Assembly: GCA_963580455.1 (NCBI GenBank)
Contig: OY756970.1
Coordinates: 15,748,001-15,812,000 of the forward strand
Direction: 5' to 3'
Source of the DNA: Euonymus europaeus
Taxonomy: Eukaryota > Streptophyta > Magnoliopsida > Celastrales > Celastraceae
DNA length: 64,000 nt
Numbering within the stretch: position 1 is the first letter of the stretch; the number at the start of each line of letters is the position of its first letter. Under the pieces are notes generated by a model. The model was not told the origin of the DNA. It searched no databases and was given only the letters and a program-made list of their open reading frames with translations. The position numbers were made by a program, and so were the translations under genes. Positions 12,240 to 23,242 of this stretch are shown in pieces.

Positions 12240-13310
12240 AATAAGTATCAGTCTAGTGGCTGTGGCTGTACTTTATCTAGTCGAGGTCATACAAGGTTTA
12301 GTGGTCAACATGGCAGAGGGAGTTCATCGCCTAATACTTTATTACTATCATCGGTTAATTTTATCTGACTATCATTTTCCTAGTTATTGGTCGATGATAT
12401 ATGGTCAGGACATTCACCTCCATTATCCCCGATTCATCACATCATGCCATTCACTAGTTACATGTCATTTCTATCCAGCCACATGCCACTCACTGCTTAC
12501 ATGTCATTTTCATCTATCCACATGCCACAAATTGGTTACATGCCACCTCCACCCACTGGCACGCCTACGTATGCACCCGAGACACAAACCTCTAATATAC
12601 CCGACACCCAGACTCCACAAATACCAGAGACAAATGATATTGGATCCTCCTCGTCTCAAAGGATTGGGGTTCATGACACGGATGATATGTGGATACGACC
12701 TATTGATGACTCGTAAGTACACTTTCCTTGTTTCTATTTAATTTACATTATTTATGTGAATATTTATGTCACTTATATGATTTTTTAATTTAAACATTTA
12801 TAGGTTTGAGCCCGACAATGTTGGTTTGGAAGATTACCCAAATCATAAAGGGCAAGTTTGAAAATTCCGCCACTATATGGAGCAAGACTACTCAGAAGCT
12901 GAGGAATTACTAATTTGGAGAGTTCAAAGTAATTATAAAGTACTGTTCAATTTGTTTAATTTTTGTTCATTTTTTATTATATGCTCAACCATTCATGCTA
13001 ACTAGCTCCATTTGAATTTTTATTTTGTAAAAGAAGTATAAATGGGGTCCTTCGTATAATGTAAAAGTAATTAAAGGAAATTTAGAAACAAATAACAAAA
13101 CTTCACTTCAGCGTGCAATGCATGGGGTGTGAAGTGGCAAAGATAAAAGAAGATGGATCCCAGAGAATGTGAGAACTGAACTTGAAAAGAAGTGGACAGA
13201 CTCAAGTTACGTGATCAGAACGGAGCAGGAAAAGAAGAATTTGGCATCTTAGACCGGCGGATCCATATGTCCACACTAGTGGATCCATTTCTAACACACA
13301 ACATCACAAG
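12240..13310 (+). pseudogene. CACTA (Ptta/En/Spm-type) transposase relic
   Basis: Pieces of a coding region occur in order but in different frames. First is a Gly/Ser-rich stretch near 12260-12340. Next comes a Met/Pro-rich stretch at 12387-12716 with YMPPPPTGTPTYAPET and ending DDMWIRPIDDS at a GTAAGT donor-like site. A piece reading RHYMEQDYSEAEELL follows near 12870-12910. Near 13230-13310 a segment reads NLAS, then TGGSI, then HTSGSISNTQHHK. The last resembles the conserved NRAS...GGSxHTGGS signature of the plant transposase family PF03004. Stops and frameshifts make it non-functional. The assignment rests mainly on the final motif. Confidence 0.45.
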
Positions 13311-16186
13311 CGGCTGGTAATTAGTAAATTTATCTTTGAATTTACATTGTATAAGAAGTGATTGGGCCATGAACCCACCCTAAAGGAACTATTTGTTCTT
13401 ATCCATCAGAAAAAAAATACGGGGAAGTTCATCGATGCACGCTCAACCAATGTATTTATAAGTGTTATGTTCTATCAGTTTTAGTAACAAAATGATAAAA
13501 GTAATTTCTAATTCCCATTTCTGGTCTGAGTAATGTACTCAATATTTTTATTTTCAATTTTTTTGGGAGGCACAACCCCTTGTAACTGCCATATTTTGGG
13601 TAGTGTAATCTCATTCCATTTTATTGGAATCGTCATATTACATCTAGCTATATTAGTTTGTAACAACAGAGTTTCTTCTTTTGCTGATTTTCGTAAAGCT
13701 TTTGAACCAAAGGCGGACGACATAGCTTTATAGTGAACCCTATAAATCAACAAAATTGGAAGAGATCCGACGGTTATTTTGTAATTTTGAGTTTTGACGT
13801 TTAAAGTTAAAGTATCTAAAAGTTTTTGATCACTTCAAGAAATGGAAACTTTTGGGTAATAATCAATGTAAATTGGTCCACTACACGAACTTGTTTCTAC
13901 AATACTTAAGATTGAGTCATTAAATTCTAATATTCTACAATCTCTTAAGCATAAAAGTATTGACTTATAAAGGTTTAATACCGATTTAAACTAATCCTAT
14001 ATGAATGTAATTATATTTGTCCTCATGTTTCTCTACAGATTGTTTTGTAAGTAATTTAATTGTTTCATGAGAATTAAATTGAGGAATATCTCTCTTCCAT
14101 TTTGATTGTATAATATGTTTTGTTTAAGATAGATAATTTGGACTCTTTTTATATATTTTGTTTATGTCTACTCTAGGAATATCTCTGTAGATTCTAAAGG
14201 ATTGAGAAAACTCACTCTTTTCTTGATTGATTTGGGGAACTTCGTGGATCGTAGTATGATTCACAATGCTTCAATGTTGTTTCCAATTATTAGAACCGAA
14301 AATCGATTTCATAGTATGAACATATTTTTTATTATCTTCTTTGCAAGTATACATTCCCTTGATTTCTTTCTTTGTATGTTCAAGTAAGTGGGAAGAACCG
14401 CTTCTCCTTTTTCTCATATACATTTAACGTAAATGAGTAGTTGAGAGCAGTTCTCTCCAAGACAACTGTCTCAACTTCCTTTGGATGGGCTGAGTTGAGT
14501 CTAGCCCACATGGACGACCAGCCCAAAGTCTAAGAGTCCAACAATCTCAATTATCAATTTCTCAATTTAAATCTCCAAGATTAATTTTTTTTCCTGATTG
14601 ATTTTTTTTCCTGATTGACAATTCTATCGCCACATATTGAACTAGAAGTAGAGGTTGGTTGAAAAACATAACTCATATTTGAAAATTGAGAATGATGCTT
14701 ACTGTTATGGTAAACCGAAACAAAAGACAATCCAACCTAACAGTTGTACACCACAACTAGAGACAACATTGAACATCAACGTTCAACCATTTGTTATCTA
14801 ATTTTCAACCCCTTTCTCTTCAAAATCTTTTTGAAAAAGAAGTCTGTTCTGATATCCCTATAACTTTTAATTTGGAATAGGAAAAAACATATTAAATTAC
14901 CATGCGATTTTCTTTCTTCAAGAAATACAGATTTCTGCAAAAGCAAGAGAAATTCAAATGAACAAAAACTTTGAAAATTACTATTGGAAAGACATTAAAG
15001 AACTCCTAGACAACACAAAAAAAAAAAAGACTAAGTCAGTCACCATGGAGTTGTGCTATTTTCTATCTACGTTAATAAAAATGCATGCCTATATATATAT
15101 ATATTAAAAAGACTAATTCTTCAGATTCTATTTGATTTTGAACATCAAATGAGAAGAAAAGTAAGGTCAAGTGGGCTTTGGAGATTGCCAGGATCACAAT
15201 AAAAAGAAGCATGGAGATGGTGCAAGATTCAGTTCTGGCCCATATTTCTTCTCTTTGGTACTTATATTCTTTGAACATTGCTTCTTCTGTGCACGAAAGT
15301 AAGGAGAGTTTTCAAGCATATTGGTGTTTAATGATTACGATGATAAAATTATTGTATGACAACCGAAAAGAATAACAGAATGGGTGATTACAGTCTTGCT
15401 ACTGCGCAGCGACAAAAATTCTTTTATTATGATATTATTAGGTCAGATATCACATCAATGTTGGCTTTGATATGGGTTTTTTCCTTTAAAGAACTATTGA
15501 ATTGAAAGGCATATGAATTTTCAAGGGAAGGATCTACTAGTGAAAAATATAATTAGCTAGCTCAATCTGGTAAAAAACAAGACGATGGTGATTTGAGAGG
15601 GATAGGTAACAAGATCAAAACACGATATTTCAAAAAATATAAAAATTTGCAGAATTGGGGGCCACCAAGATCATCATCAGATCTTGTTAAAAAGATGCAT
15701 TATTTGTTTTTTTGAATCAGGGGATTTGAGAGTTTATTCTTTCTTGTATTTATTTCATAACCAAGAACGAAATTTTTGTTTTCTTCTTCTCGTTCCGGGT
15801 TTGGTGTATGTTCCCTCGTTGTTAGCCCCCGGAGAAGGGATATGAAATAACTATTTGCCAAAAAAAAAAAGAACGAAATGATACAAGTTTATTCTTTAAA
15901 CATATGATATGAGTTAAACTCGAGCCATCAAATCCGCACACACAAAAATTTCCTACGTGTATACTCACTTCTACACGTTGTCTACATCATAGTTTGAAAA
16001 CAAACTATATGTCATATAACTCATAAGACAACTAATGTCACAAAACATGTGTGCACAGTTCATATGTACATGACTAGATTTGATCGGGACATGTTGTGGA
16101 TTTTTCATATAACCAATCTTGTTCCAGATCTTTGTGAGTTTAATAATCCTATTGTTATAGTAAAATGTTGTATACGAGAATCTATG
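13311..16186. other. Intergenic, no gene recognised
   Basis: AT-rich sequence without long open frames. A short A-rich tail near 15860 (GCCAAAAAAAAAAAG) and a C+T-rich segment before it (15780-15845) could be the 3' end of a small retroposon, but I could not define its 5' end or a target duplication. Confidence 0.45.
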
Positions 16187-17830
16187 GAAATCTTATTGAG
16201 CATTAGTTTTCTAAAAACAAACGAACCTCCCGCCACAGTTTAACTATGATAATTGGAGTACAGACACATGCATTCTAATTAGATGACACATTAATGCTAG
16301 TGCTAGCTACAAATCGGGGTACCAACCAGTTAACGAGTTGGTTCACATGTAATTTTGAATCCCGAATTCGAGTCTCATCCATTGTTGGGATTATGATCTC
16401 AAACAAACACTTGTGTGCTAAATTAAGCTGTTCAGTCCATGAAGTAGGCTTTTGGTAGCTAGCCCTAGAGGTTACCTCGACCAAATCTATAATTCTACAG
16501 TTGGTATTTCACTTGAACTCTATCTCTGTATTGATTTGCAAACACGTTGTTATTCAGATAAAATTGTGCATGATGTTATCTTGTATAGGAGTTCCGATTG
16601 AAACGAAATCTTGAGGATAAAACTCTAGTAGTTGGATAAGATCAATAATTTTTTATGGATATATTTTGTTGTTTCTTATCCTGATCGGATGTAGCTCTAT
16701 TCTCGAAGAGGAGTCCTTGATGAGGTCGACGACCCGTGTGATGTTATCAAGAGAAGAATATATAAAGAACATACGACTGTGTTAATGGTATCGAAGCTTT
16801 GAGCATCAAACTGAGATCTAAAAGTTATGTGCTTCGAGTATTTTTTTTCTCTCTTTTGATGTTCATTTGAGTGTTTCAAATATGTATTAAGTATGAGAGA
16901 GTGTGAGTTTTGTGTTTGAATCATGTTCTTCATACTTCTCGTGTTGATCCTAACATGGAAGAAGAATCACGATTTCTGTACAGTCTGGTTTAACCTACTG
17001 AGGCTATCGTGAGGTTACTTGGATCCTATGTCTTCAACGAAGTCTTTTGGAAGCACCAAAAATATCATTGGATCTTCACTAAGTTGTACAATCAAGTCTT
17101 AGGTAAAGATAGGTTGTAAGTTTTTCTTGATATAGTGAATTGCTTTGATAAGCTAGTCGCTCATAAACTCAAAGTTTTTAGCACGATAATCCAACATTAT
17201 ATTTTTGTTCGAAACAAAAATCAAAATTATTGTTATCTAAAAAATATACATTTAAATTCGTCATAATAAATACTACAGATTAATAAAATTTTCAGTGTTA
17301 AAGCTACCCTCCATCATGGTAGCTACACACTTTTTTTTTCAAGTGAACTTCACTTATTTTACAAAGCAGACAACAATTAATACAACTCTTGAATCATGAT
17401 GATACTTCATTTGATAAATATATTATAAATTTTTGTCTACAGTTCATGTAAATATGCCCTTCCAAAAACGAGTTATTGGTTTGATAAAGCAGACAAACCA
17501 AAAATATGTCATTCATAATAATTGGAACAAAAAAACAATTGCATGTAAAATTATTGATATTTATCATATGATTTTCCTCTGATGTCACGTGCTGCTAGAA
17601 AACAAAAATATCGTATAAAATTAATGATTTGTTTTCCATGACCAATTAATATCCAATCATCGACATCGATCCAAAATATTTTTACAATATCCATCAATTA
17701 TAAGGTCCCAGGGCCCTTCTTTAAATATTTTGTGAAGTTATCTTCTTTGTTGATTGATGCCATAATCAAAGAGGCATTCTCCATTTTGGGAATAAAAAAC
17801 TTGCACAAGTTTTTTTTTTTAAAAGAGTTC
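16187..17830. repeat. Diverged upstream segment of OS-C
   Basis: Sequence homologous to 3960-4666, with about 0.9 kb of extra DNA inserted (roughly 16310-17330). It places OS-C in the same ancestral duplication unit as OS-B. The insert includes a stretch at 16370 resembling a Pol III box B (AATTCGAGTCTC). Confidence 0.6.
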
Positions 17831-17861
17831 TATTAATGTTTTAACTTATACCTCAACAGAT

Positions 17862-18475
17862 GGTAGTCTAGTTGGTATTCCTACTGTGTAGGAAGTGGGA
17901 GGTCTTGTACTCGAGTTTTTCCTTCTACCAATTTGAGTAAGATTTATCACCATTATGTGAGAGTTGTAAAAGGGACCGCCTAGTTGGTATTCCTACTGTG
18001 TAGGAAGTGACTACCAATTTGAGTAAGATTTATCACCATTATTATGAGAGTTGTAAAAGGGACTACCTCCCTTTGTGAGTTTTTCCTTCTACCAATTTGA
18101 GTAAGATTTATCGCCATTATGATGAGTGAGTTTTTCCTTCTACCAATTTGAGTAAGATTTATCACCATTATGATGAGAGTTGTAAAAGGAAGAGGGCTAT
18201 CTCCCTTTGTGTAGCCCACTGAGCCTTCGTGTTTGTGTCGGGTATTGCCCCTCCTTGGTATAAAAAAATGTGAAATATAAATTTTAAGAGGACCTCCTAA
18301 TTAATAATTTAAGGGATAAGAATTGTGCAAAAAGGGAGAGGGCTACCTCCCTTTGTGTAGCCTACTAGGCCTTCGTGTTTGTGTCGAGTATTGCCCCTCC
18401 TTGATATAAAAAAAATGTGAAATATAAATTTTAACAGGACCTCCTAATTAATAATTTAAGGGATAAGAATTGTGC
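17862..18475. mobile_element. tRNA-derived SINE with internal tandem duplications
   Basis: A box A-like TAGTCTAGTTGG is followed by box B-like GGTCTTGTACTCGAGTT, and the 3' end reads GGGTATTGCCCCTCC then a short A-run. This is the usual make-up of plant tRNA-derived SINEs. The body segment CTACCAATTTGAGTAAGATT is repeated four times between 17925 and 18170. A 143-145-bp unit containing the 3' tail and flanking DNA is then duplicated in tandem (18188-18330 and 18331-18475), so this is one insertion later amplified in place. Confidence 0.6.
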
Positions 18476-19124
18476 AAGCTCCTGTTCTACAGCTCTTTTT
18501 TGGGTCTGACTAATCCTCCATCACAAGAATAAGTGTCCATTGCACCTCATATGGAATGAGAATAGAAAATTATGGAGGAGAAAATAATTTAAATGATTCT
18601 TAAAAAATAAAAATGTTAAATGACAATAACAGTTATCTCAAGTGGGAGGTCAGATTTAACTGACTGCAGCTATGTCAATTGAGGACGAAGATTTAACCAG
18701 CTGCGGCTATCTCAGGTGTGGGGTTGGATTTTGGCGAGTGAGAAAGAATGGTTGCTGATGACAGGGGAGGGAGGAGGAGAAAACAATTTAGTATTTAAAT
18801 TTTTTTGATTTAACAAAATGGATGTCATGTCAACATTTACGTGTAATTTAAATTTTTTCCCACATCATTTTCATATTTCTAAGGGAATCATGATGAAGGA
18901 CTAACGTTGCCCACTTTTTGAAGTATGAGAGCTAGAACGACCGAAGAAAAAGAAAATACAGGGGCTCAAACGACCCGTTTGTGAAAATATTGGGACTCTC
19001 TGAATACTTTTTTCATAATTTAATTAACGCACGAAATGAATATTTCTTATAATTCAATCAAAGTTGAGGGTATGTAGTTGTAAATTTCCTAATTATTCCA
19101 TCTGGTCTTGTTGTCTACATACAT

Positions 19125-19139
19125 CTATATATATAAATA
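19125..19139 (+). promoter_or_regulatory. TATA box of OS-C
   Basis: CTATATATATAAATA lies about 45 bp before the start codon at 19184. It is closer to the start than in OS-A and OS-B because of small deletions in the leader. Confidence 0.5.
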
Positions 19140-19183
19140 AGGACGGTAAGGATATCACAATTGCAGTGTTGTTTGATCAAAAA

Positions 19184-20204
19184 ATGGAGTATTGGTTTTC
19201 AGTGATCACTCTCTCCTTACTTCTCTTGGTAAGCACTTTCTTCTGTGTGCAAATAAAGAGTCTTCTTACTTACCTTAATTTCCATCTCTCTATCTCCAGG
19301 ATCAGTTTATCATAAACATTAATACATATATACTCTATGTTGCAAATTTACTGTTTGTTTTACTGCAAACACTTTTGCTGTTTGATATTTTGCACAGTCA
19401 TCTAACAATGTCAACGGAAGAAAAGATTTGGGGGAATACTGGAGAGGTGTCATGAAGGATCAGCCCATGCCAGAAGCAATCCAAGGCCTTATTCGCAGTA
19501 GTGGAACCGTCTCCTCGTCGACCTCTGATTCAAAAACCAACTGTAAGACTAATGCAGATCTTGAAAGCAAGAAGAAAAAATCATTTGTCATGGACTTTGA
19601 ATCAGGAAATAATGTAACAGCTTACCATGATGATGCAAATCTCAAGGAGGAAGAGAAATCATTCGACAAGGAGGTTGAGCCCAGGCCCATCGCCTCGGCA
19701 TATGGAGATGATTCAAATCTCAAGGAAGGAGAGAAATCATTCGACAAGGAGGTTGAGCCCAGGCCCAACGCCTCCGCATATGGAGATGACGCAAATCTCA
19801 AGGAAGGAGACGAATCATTCGACAAGGACGTTGAGCCCAGGCCCAACGTCTCGGCATACGGAGATGACGCAAATCTCAAGGAAGGAGAGAAATCATTCGA
19901 CAAGGACGTTGAGCCCAGGCCCAACGTCTCGGCATACGGAGATGACGCAAATCTCAAGGAAGCGGATAAATCATTCGACAAGGACGTTGAGCCCAGGCCC
20001 AACGTCTCGGCATACGGAGATGACGCAAATCTCAAGGAAGCAGAGAAATCATTCGACAAGGATGTTGAGCCCAGGCCCAACGTCTCGGCATATGGGGATG
20101 ATCAAAATGTCAAGGAAGGAAAATCATTTGAGAAAGATATTGAGCCTCGGCATTTGGCGATGATGAGACTCAAAGAAGTGAAATCTTTTATCAAAAACAT
20201 CTAG
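19184..20204 (+). CDS. Organ-specific protein S2/P4-like with long repeat array (OS-C)
   Basis: Two coding exons, 19184-19228 and 19398-20204, give about 283 aa. The signal peptide is MEYWFSVITLSLLLL, diverged from OS-A and OS-B. The core GEYWRGVMKDQPMPEA matches the organ-specific protein family. It is followed by one diverged and six near-perfect 26-residue repeats (KSFDKDVEPRPNVSAYGDD plus a LKEG-type linker). The last repeat is compressed, with a local frame excursion (EPRHLAMMRLKEV), and returns to the family end KSFIKNI. The protein is predicted to be secreted, acidic and highly repetitive. An AATAAA-like signal lies about 180 bp after the stop. This copy looks intact and is the longest of the three. 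Confidence 0.85.
19640..20130 (+). repeat. 78-bp in-frame tandem repeat in OS-C
   Basis: Six copies of a 78-bp unit starting around GAGAAATCATTCGACAAGGA encode the 26-residue protein repeat. Adjacent central units are almost identical at the DNA level, including synonymous sites, which suggests recent unequal exchange. Because 78 is divisible by three, the array is also open in other frames on both strands; those are not genes. Confidence 0.9.
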
Positions 20205-20598
20205 CCCAGCTCCAGTGTTGTCGAAGCCCATGGCACCACAAAGAGAGTCACTTCAAATCCATAGTCAATTCATATAAAAATATGTCGCCATGTCTGCTAG
20301 CTTGGTTTGTGTGTGTGTTCCTAGTAGTCTATAAGTGAAGTCTTTGTGGTTTGTGTCTATGTATCATATTGTCTAAATAAAAGTGCTTATGAAGTTTGGG
20401 TTTTTAGTTGTCAAGTGAGTGGAAGTGTCTGGGTTTCATGTGTGGAATAAAACGGTGGTTCTTTCATTTATCCATTACCCTTTTTTGTTTAAACATCTTA
20501 TTTGAATTCTTATAATTTTTATCTCTCCACTTAATTAACATTTAGACGTATTATTTGCTTTCCAAATTTCAAAGGAACTCAACAAAGTCTCTCCCAAT

Positions 20599-20973
20599 CA
20601 GGGACGGAGACAGAAATTCATATTAGTGGGCCTAATAATAGTTGGCCAAGGTTTAGATGCAGTGCCCCCATTTTTTTAGAATTATTTATAGAAAAAATAT
20701 CAAAATTTTCATTGATTAAAATAAAATTAAAGTGAAAAATAAAAGTATCACTAAATACATGTAACCATCTCTAATCAATAGAATATCATTCATATGAAAT
20801 CACAATTTAAACATATAGTGATAAATAAATACAAAATAACATAAATAAATATTAAAAATGATTTGTACCGTAAAAATGTAATTTTATAGTTAATATTATG
20901 TATAATTTATTTTTAATTTTTTTGAAAAATCGGGAGGGCCCGAGCCCTTGATTCTCATGTGGTTCCGCCATTG
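20599..20973. mobile_element. hAT-type MITE (375 bp) with 8-bp TSD
   Basis: The left end is CAGGGACGGAGACAG and the right end inverts to CAATGGCGGAACCAC, giving imperfect terminal inverted repeats. The direct repeat CTCCCAAT flanks it at 20591-20598 and 20974-20981. Eight-bp duplications and CAG-type ends fit the hAT superfamily. It has no coding capacity. It landed in the OS-C 3' flank at the place where the A and B copies continue into the Mediator-like fragment. Confidence 0.8.
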
Positions 20974-21349
20974 CTCCCAATAAATTCGGGTGATAATATG
21001 GTATATCGGATGGAACGTTTTGTGTAGAAGACTAAATCTACCATATCTATGCTTGGTGTCATAATTTGTCAATATGTGATTCATAATGAAAACTATGTTT
21101 TGTAGCTCATAGTCTACCAAACGGCTAAAAATATGGTTGGAAAATGCGTCCGGTTGAATCAATGCCCGAGGAATCTGTGTAAGGTCCTTTGAAGTTTAAA
21201 CTTGTGGTGGTTCATATTGTAGAAGAGTTTGGTTTTGGTAAAATCTTGAGTAATTCGATTTACATTTCCTACAAATTCGTTACAAGTCAATATGAAATTA
21301 ATGTGCATATAAGCTTAATGTGGAGTGAACTTGAGTCCTGATTGGATGA

Positions 21350-22454
21350 GGGACATTATTAATAAGAGTAAAAAGAGGATCCAGGCTCCGGTTAAGGCCC
21401 ATCAAGATAACACCGGCTAATATGTTGTAATTAGCCCAGCCCCTATATTCAGTATATTATCTCAATGGACACTTTTAACTTCTTTCTATTCAAATTTCAA
21501 ACAGCTATGTCAGTCTGTACTCTGTAATATATAGTTGTTATCTCTGGACCTCACTTCTTGTATTTAAGTCTATTGTCATCTCATTTGATCTCAATGAAAA
21601 TACTTTCGTCAAATGTCTTTATGGTATCGGAGCCCTTACACTCAAACGAGTTGAGCTCTTCCTCCACTATGAATTCTTCATCTTCTCAGGCCCTCTCCAC
21701 TATTGTTGTTGTGCCTAACTCTGTTGTCTCTGTTCATGCGATCTCCCCCATTCCTCTAAAGCTGGCCTCTACCAATTTTTCTTTCTAGCGACTTCAGATG
21801 CTCTCACTATTCCGTGCCTATGGCTTAGTGGGACATGTAGATGTTACTCTACCCTGTCCTCCTCAACCCACCGATCTCATCACTGATACCCCAGAAACAA
21901 AGAAATTTCAACATTGGTAGAGTCAAGACAATTTTATTTTGCATCCTATTGTGGCATCTATCGATGGAAATGTTCTTCCTTTGGTTGGGGAAGTTGCTAT
22001 AAGTGCTGCTGCTCTAGACAAGATCCACAAGCTCTATGCTAACATGTCTCCCTCGCGTGTTCTTCAACTCAAGTCACAGCTCTCACATTGCCTTAAGGGA
22101 ACTAAACTCATGGTTGAATATCTTCAAAGTGTGAAGACTATGGTAGATGAACTTACGCTTATAGATCATCATGTATCCTCAGATGATTTGACATTATATA
22201 TTATGGATGGCTTATCTGAGGAGTACATGGGTATAGTCGGATCCATTCGCACCAAAGAGACTCCATTTAGTTTTGAGGAATTAAAAGATGTTCTAGTGGC
22301 TCAAGACGACTACATAGCTCGATACATCACTACTCCCATCACTATTACTGTCATAGCTCACTATCATAAAAAACAATCATCCACCCCTCAGTCCTCCGGT
22401 GGTTTTGGTTCTCGACCTAACTGGAATGGCTCCCGCAACCAACTTCTGGATTGA
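21350..22454 (+). pseudogene. Ty1/copia retrotransposon 5' relic: LTR end, primer site and gag
   Basis: Sequence before 21600 looks like the end of an LTR (TATTTAAG-type box near 21560). A primer-binding-site-like TGGTATCGGAGC follows at about 21623, one change from the usual initiator-Met-tRNA complement. Gag coding follows: an N-terminal part from about 21650, a frame change near 21785, LRAYGLVGHVDV-like copia motifs, an in-frame TAG near 21919, and then an open frame 21939-22454. That frame contains the UBN2-type gag core (SRVLQLKSQLSHCLKGTKLM, YIMDGLSEEYMGIVGSI). Protease, integrase and RT are absent. A sequence of about 30 bp around TTGGATGAGGGACAT occurs at both sides (about 21350 and 22490). 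Confidence 0.75.
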
Positions 22455-23111
22455 TGACCTTCACTCTGGTGGGCATGGTTGAGTCCTCCTAATTGGATGA
22501 GGGACATAATATTAATGTGGGGAACTTGACTATGATATAGCATTTCATGTATATGTAGGCTTAAGATATACGAAGAGGTCTGAGCTTTAATGATTGGTTG
22601 ATGGAAGTTCTTCAACAGTGTCGGCCCTGCCATATTTGGGGCCCGGGGTGACAAATTAATTGGAGGCCCCTTAGGGAGGGGTTCGGGGCAGCGCCCCGAA
22701 ATTTGTTTTTGGGTTCAGGGTAACGCTCAAGATTTTTGTTTTTGGCGTCTAATGTCCAATTCTAAACCAGTAATCAACATTTAAGCAAATAGAATAACAA
22801 GAAATTTTTCGATGGTTGAAACCCAATTTTGGAAGGTTAGGCAATCGCTCCTTAAATTTCATTACATTAAAATTAAAATCAGTCATTACAATTATAGTAC
22901 CCTATTTTTGTCTCGATTTAATTTTTGTTTCAAAAAAGTGATAAAAATGAAATGAAAAAAATGAAAATGAAGATAAAAAGTGTGATTCAAAACCTCATAT
23001 CCTACCAAGCCACCTAAAAGCTCAAATATAAGAATTATTCTCACTACATGTCTTAGCCTATCTAAAGGAAACTTCTAGGAAATCTTGAAAATATTGTAAT
23101 GTATACACCCA

Positions 23112-23112
23112 T

Positions 23113-23145
<33 letters not shown>

Positions 23146-23152
23146 CATATAT
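23112..23152. repeat. (CA)n(TA)n microsatellite
   Basis: A compound run of ACACAC followed by ATATAT lies just outside the Helitron-like 5' end. Confidence 0.9.
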
Positions 23153-23242
23153 GTTAGGTATGTTTATTTCAAACAACCTCTTTTGAACACTTTGATGTTT
23201 TCCATTCATATTTGACCTATTATCATATATTTACCCCTCACA

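Noticed and set aside
12256..12741. 161-codon plus frame as an independent gene
   Set aside because: His/Tyr-rich reading is the off-frame of the Met/Pro-rich CACTA relic frame that ends at a splice-like site.
16315..16400. Possible tRNA gene or SINE (box B-like AATTCGAGTCTC)
   Set aside because: No cloverleaf can be drawn, box A is unclear and no poly-A tail or target duplication is visible.
19640..20130. Regularly spaced repeats as a possible CRISPR array
   Set aside because: The repeats are contiguous protein-coding units in a plant gene with no spacers.
19622..20163. Long open frames on the minus strand (152 aa) and in a second plus frame (178 aa) over OS-C
   Set aside because: They arise because the 78-bp repeat is a multiple of three; they lack starts, signals and family similarity.
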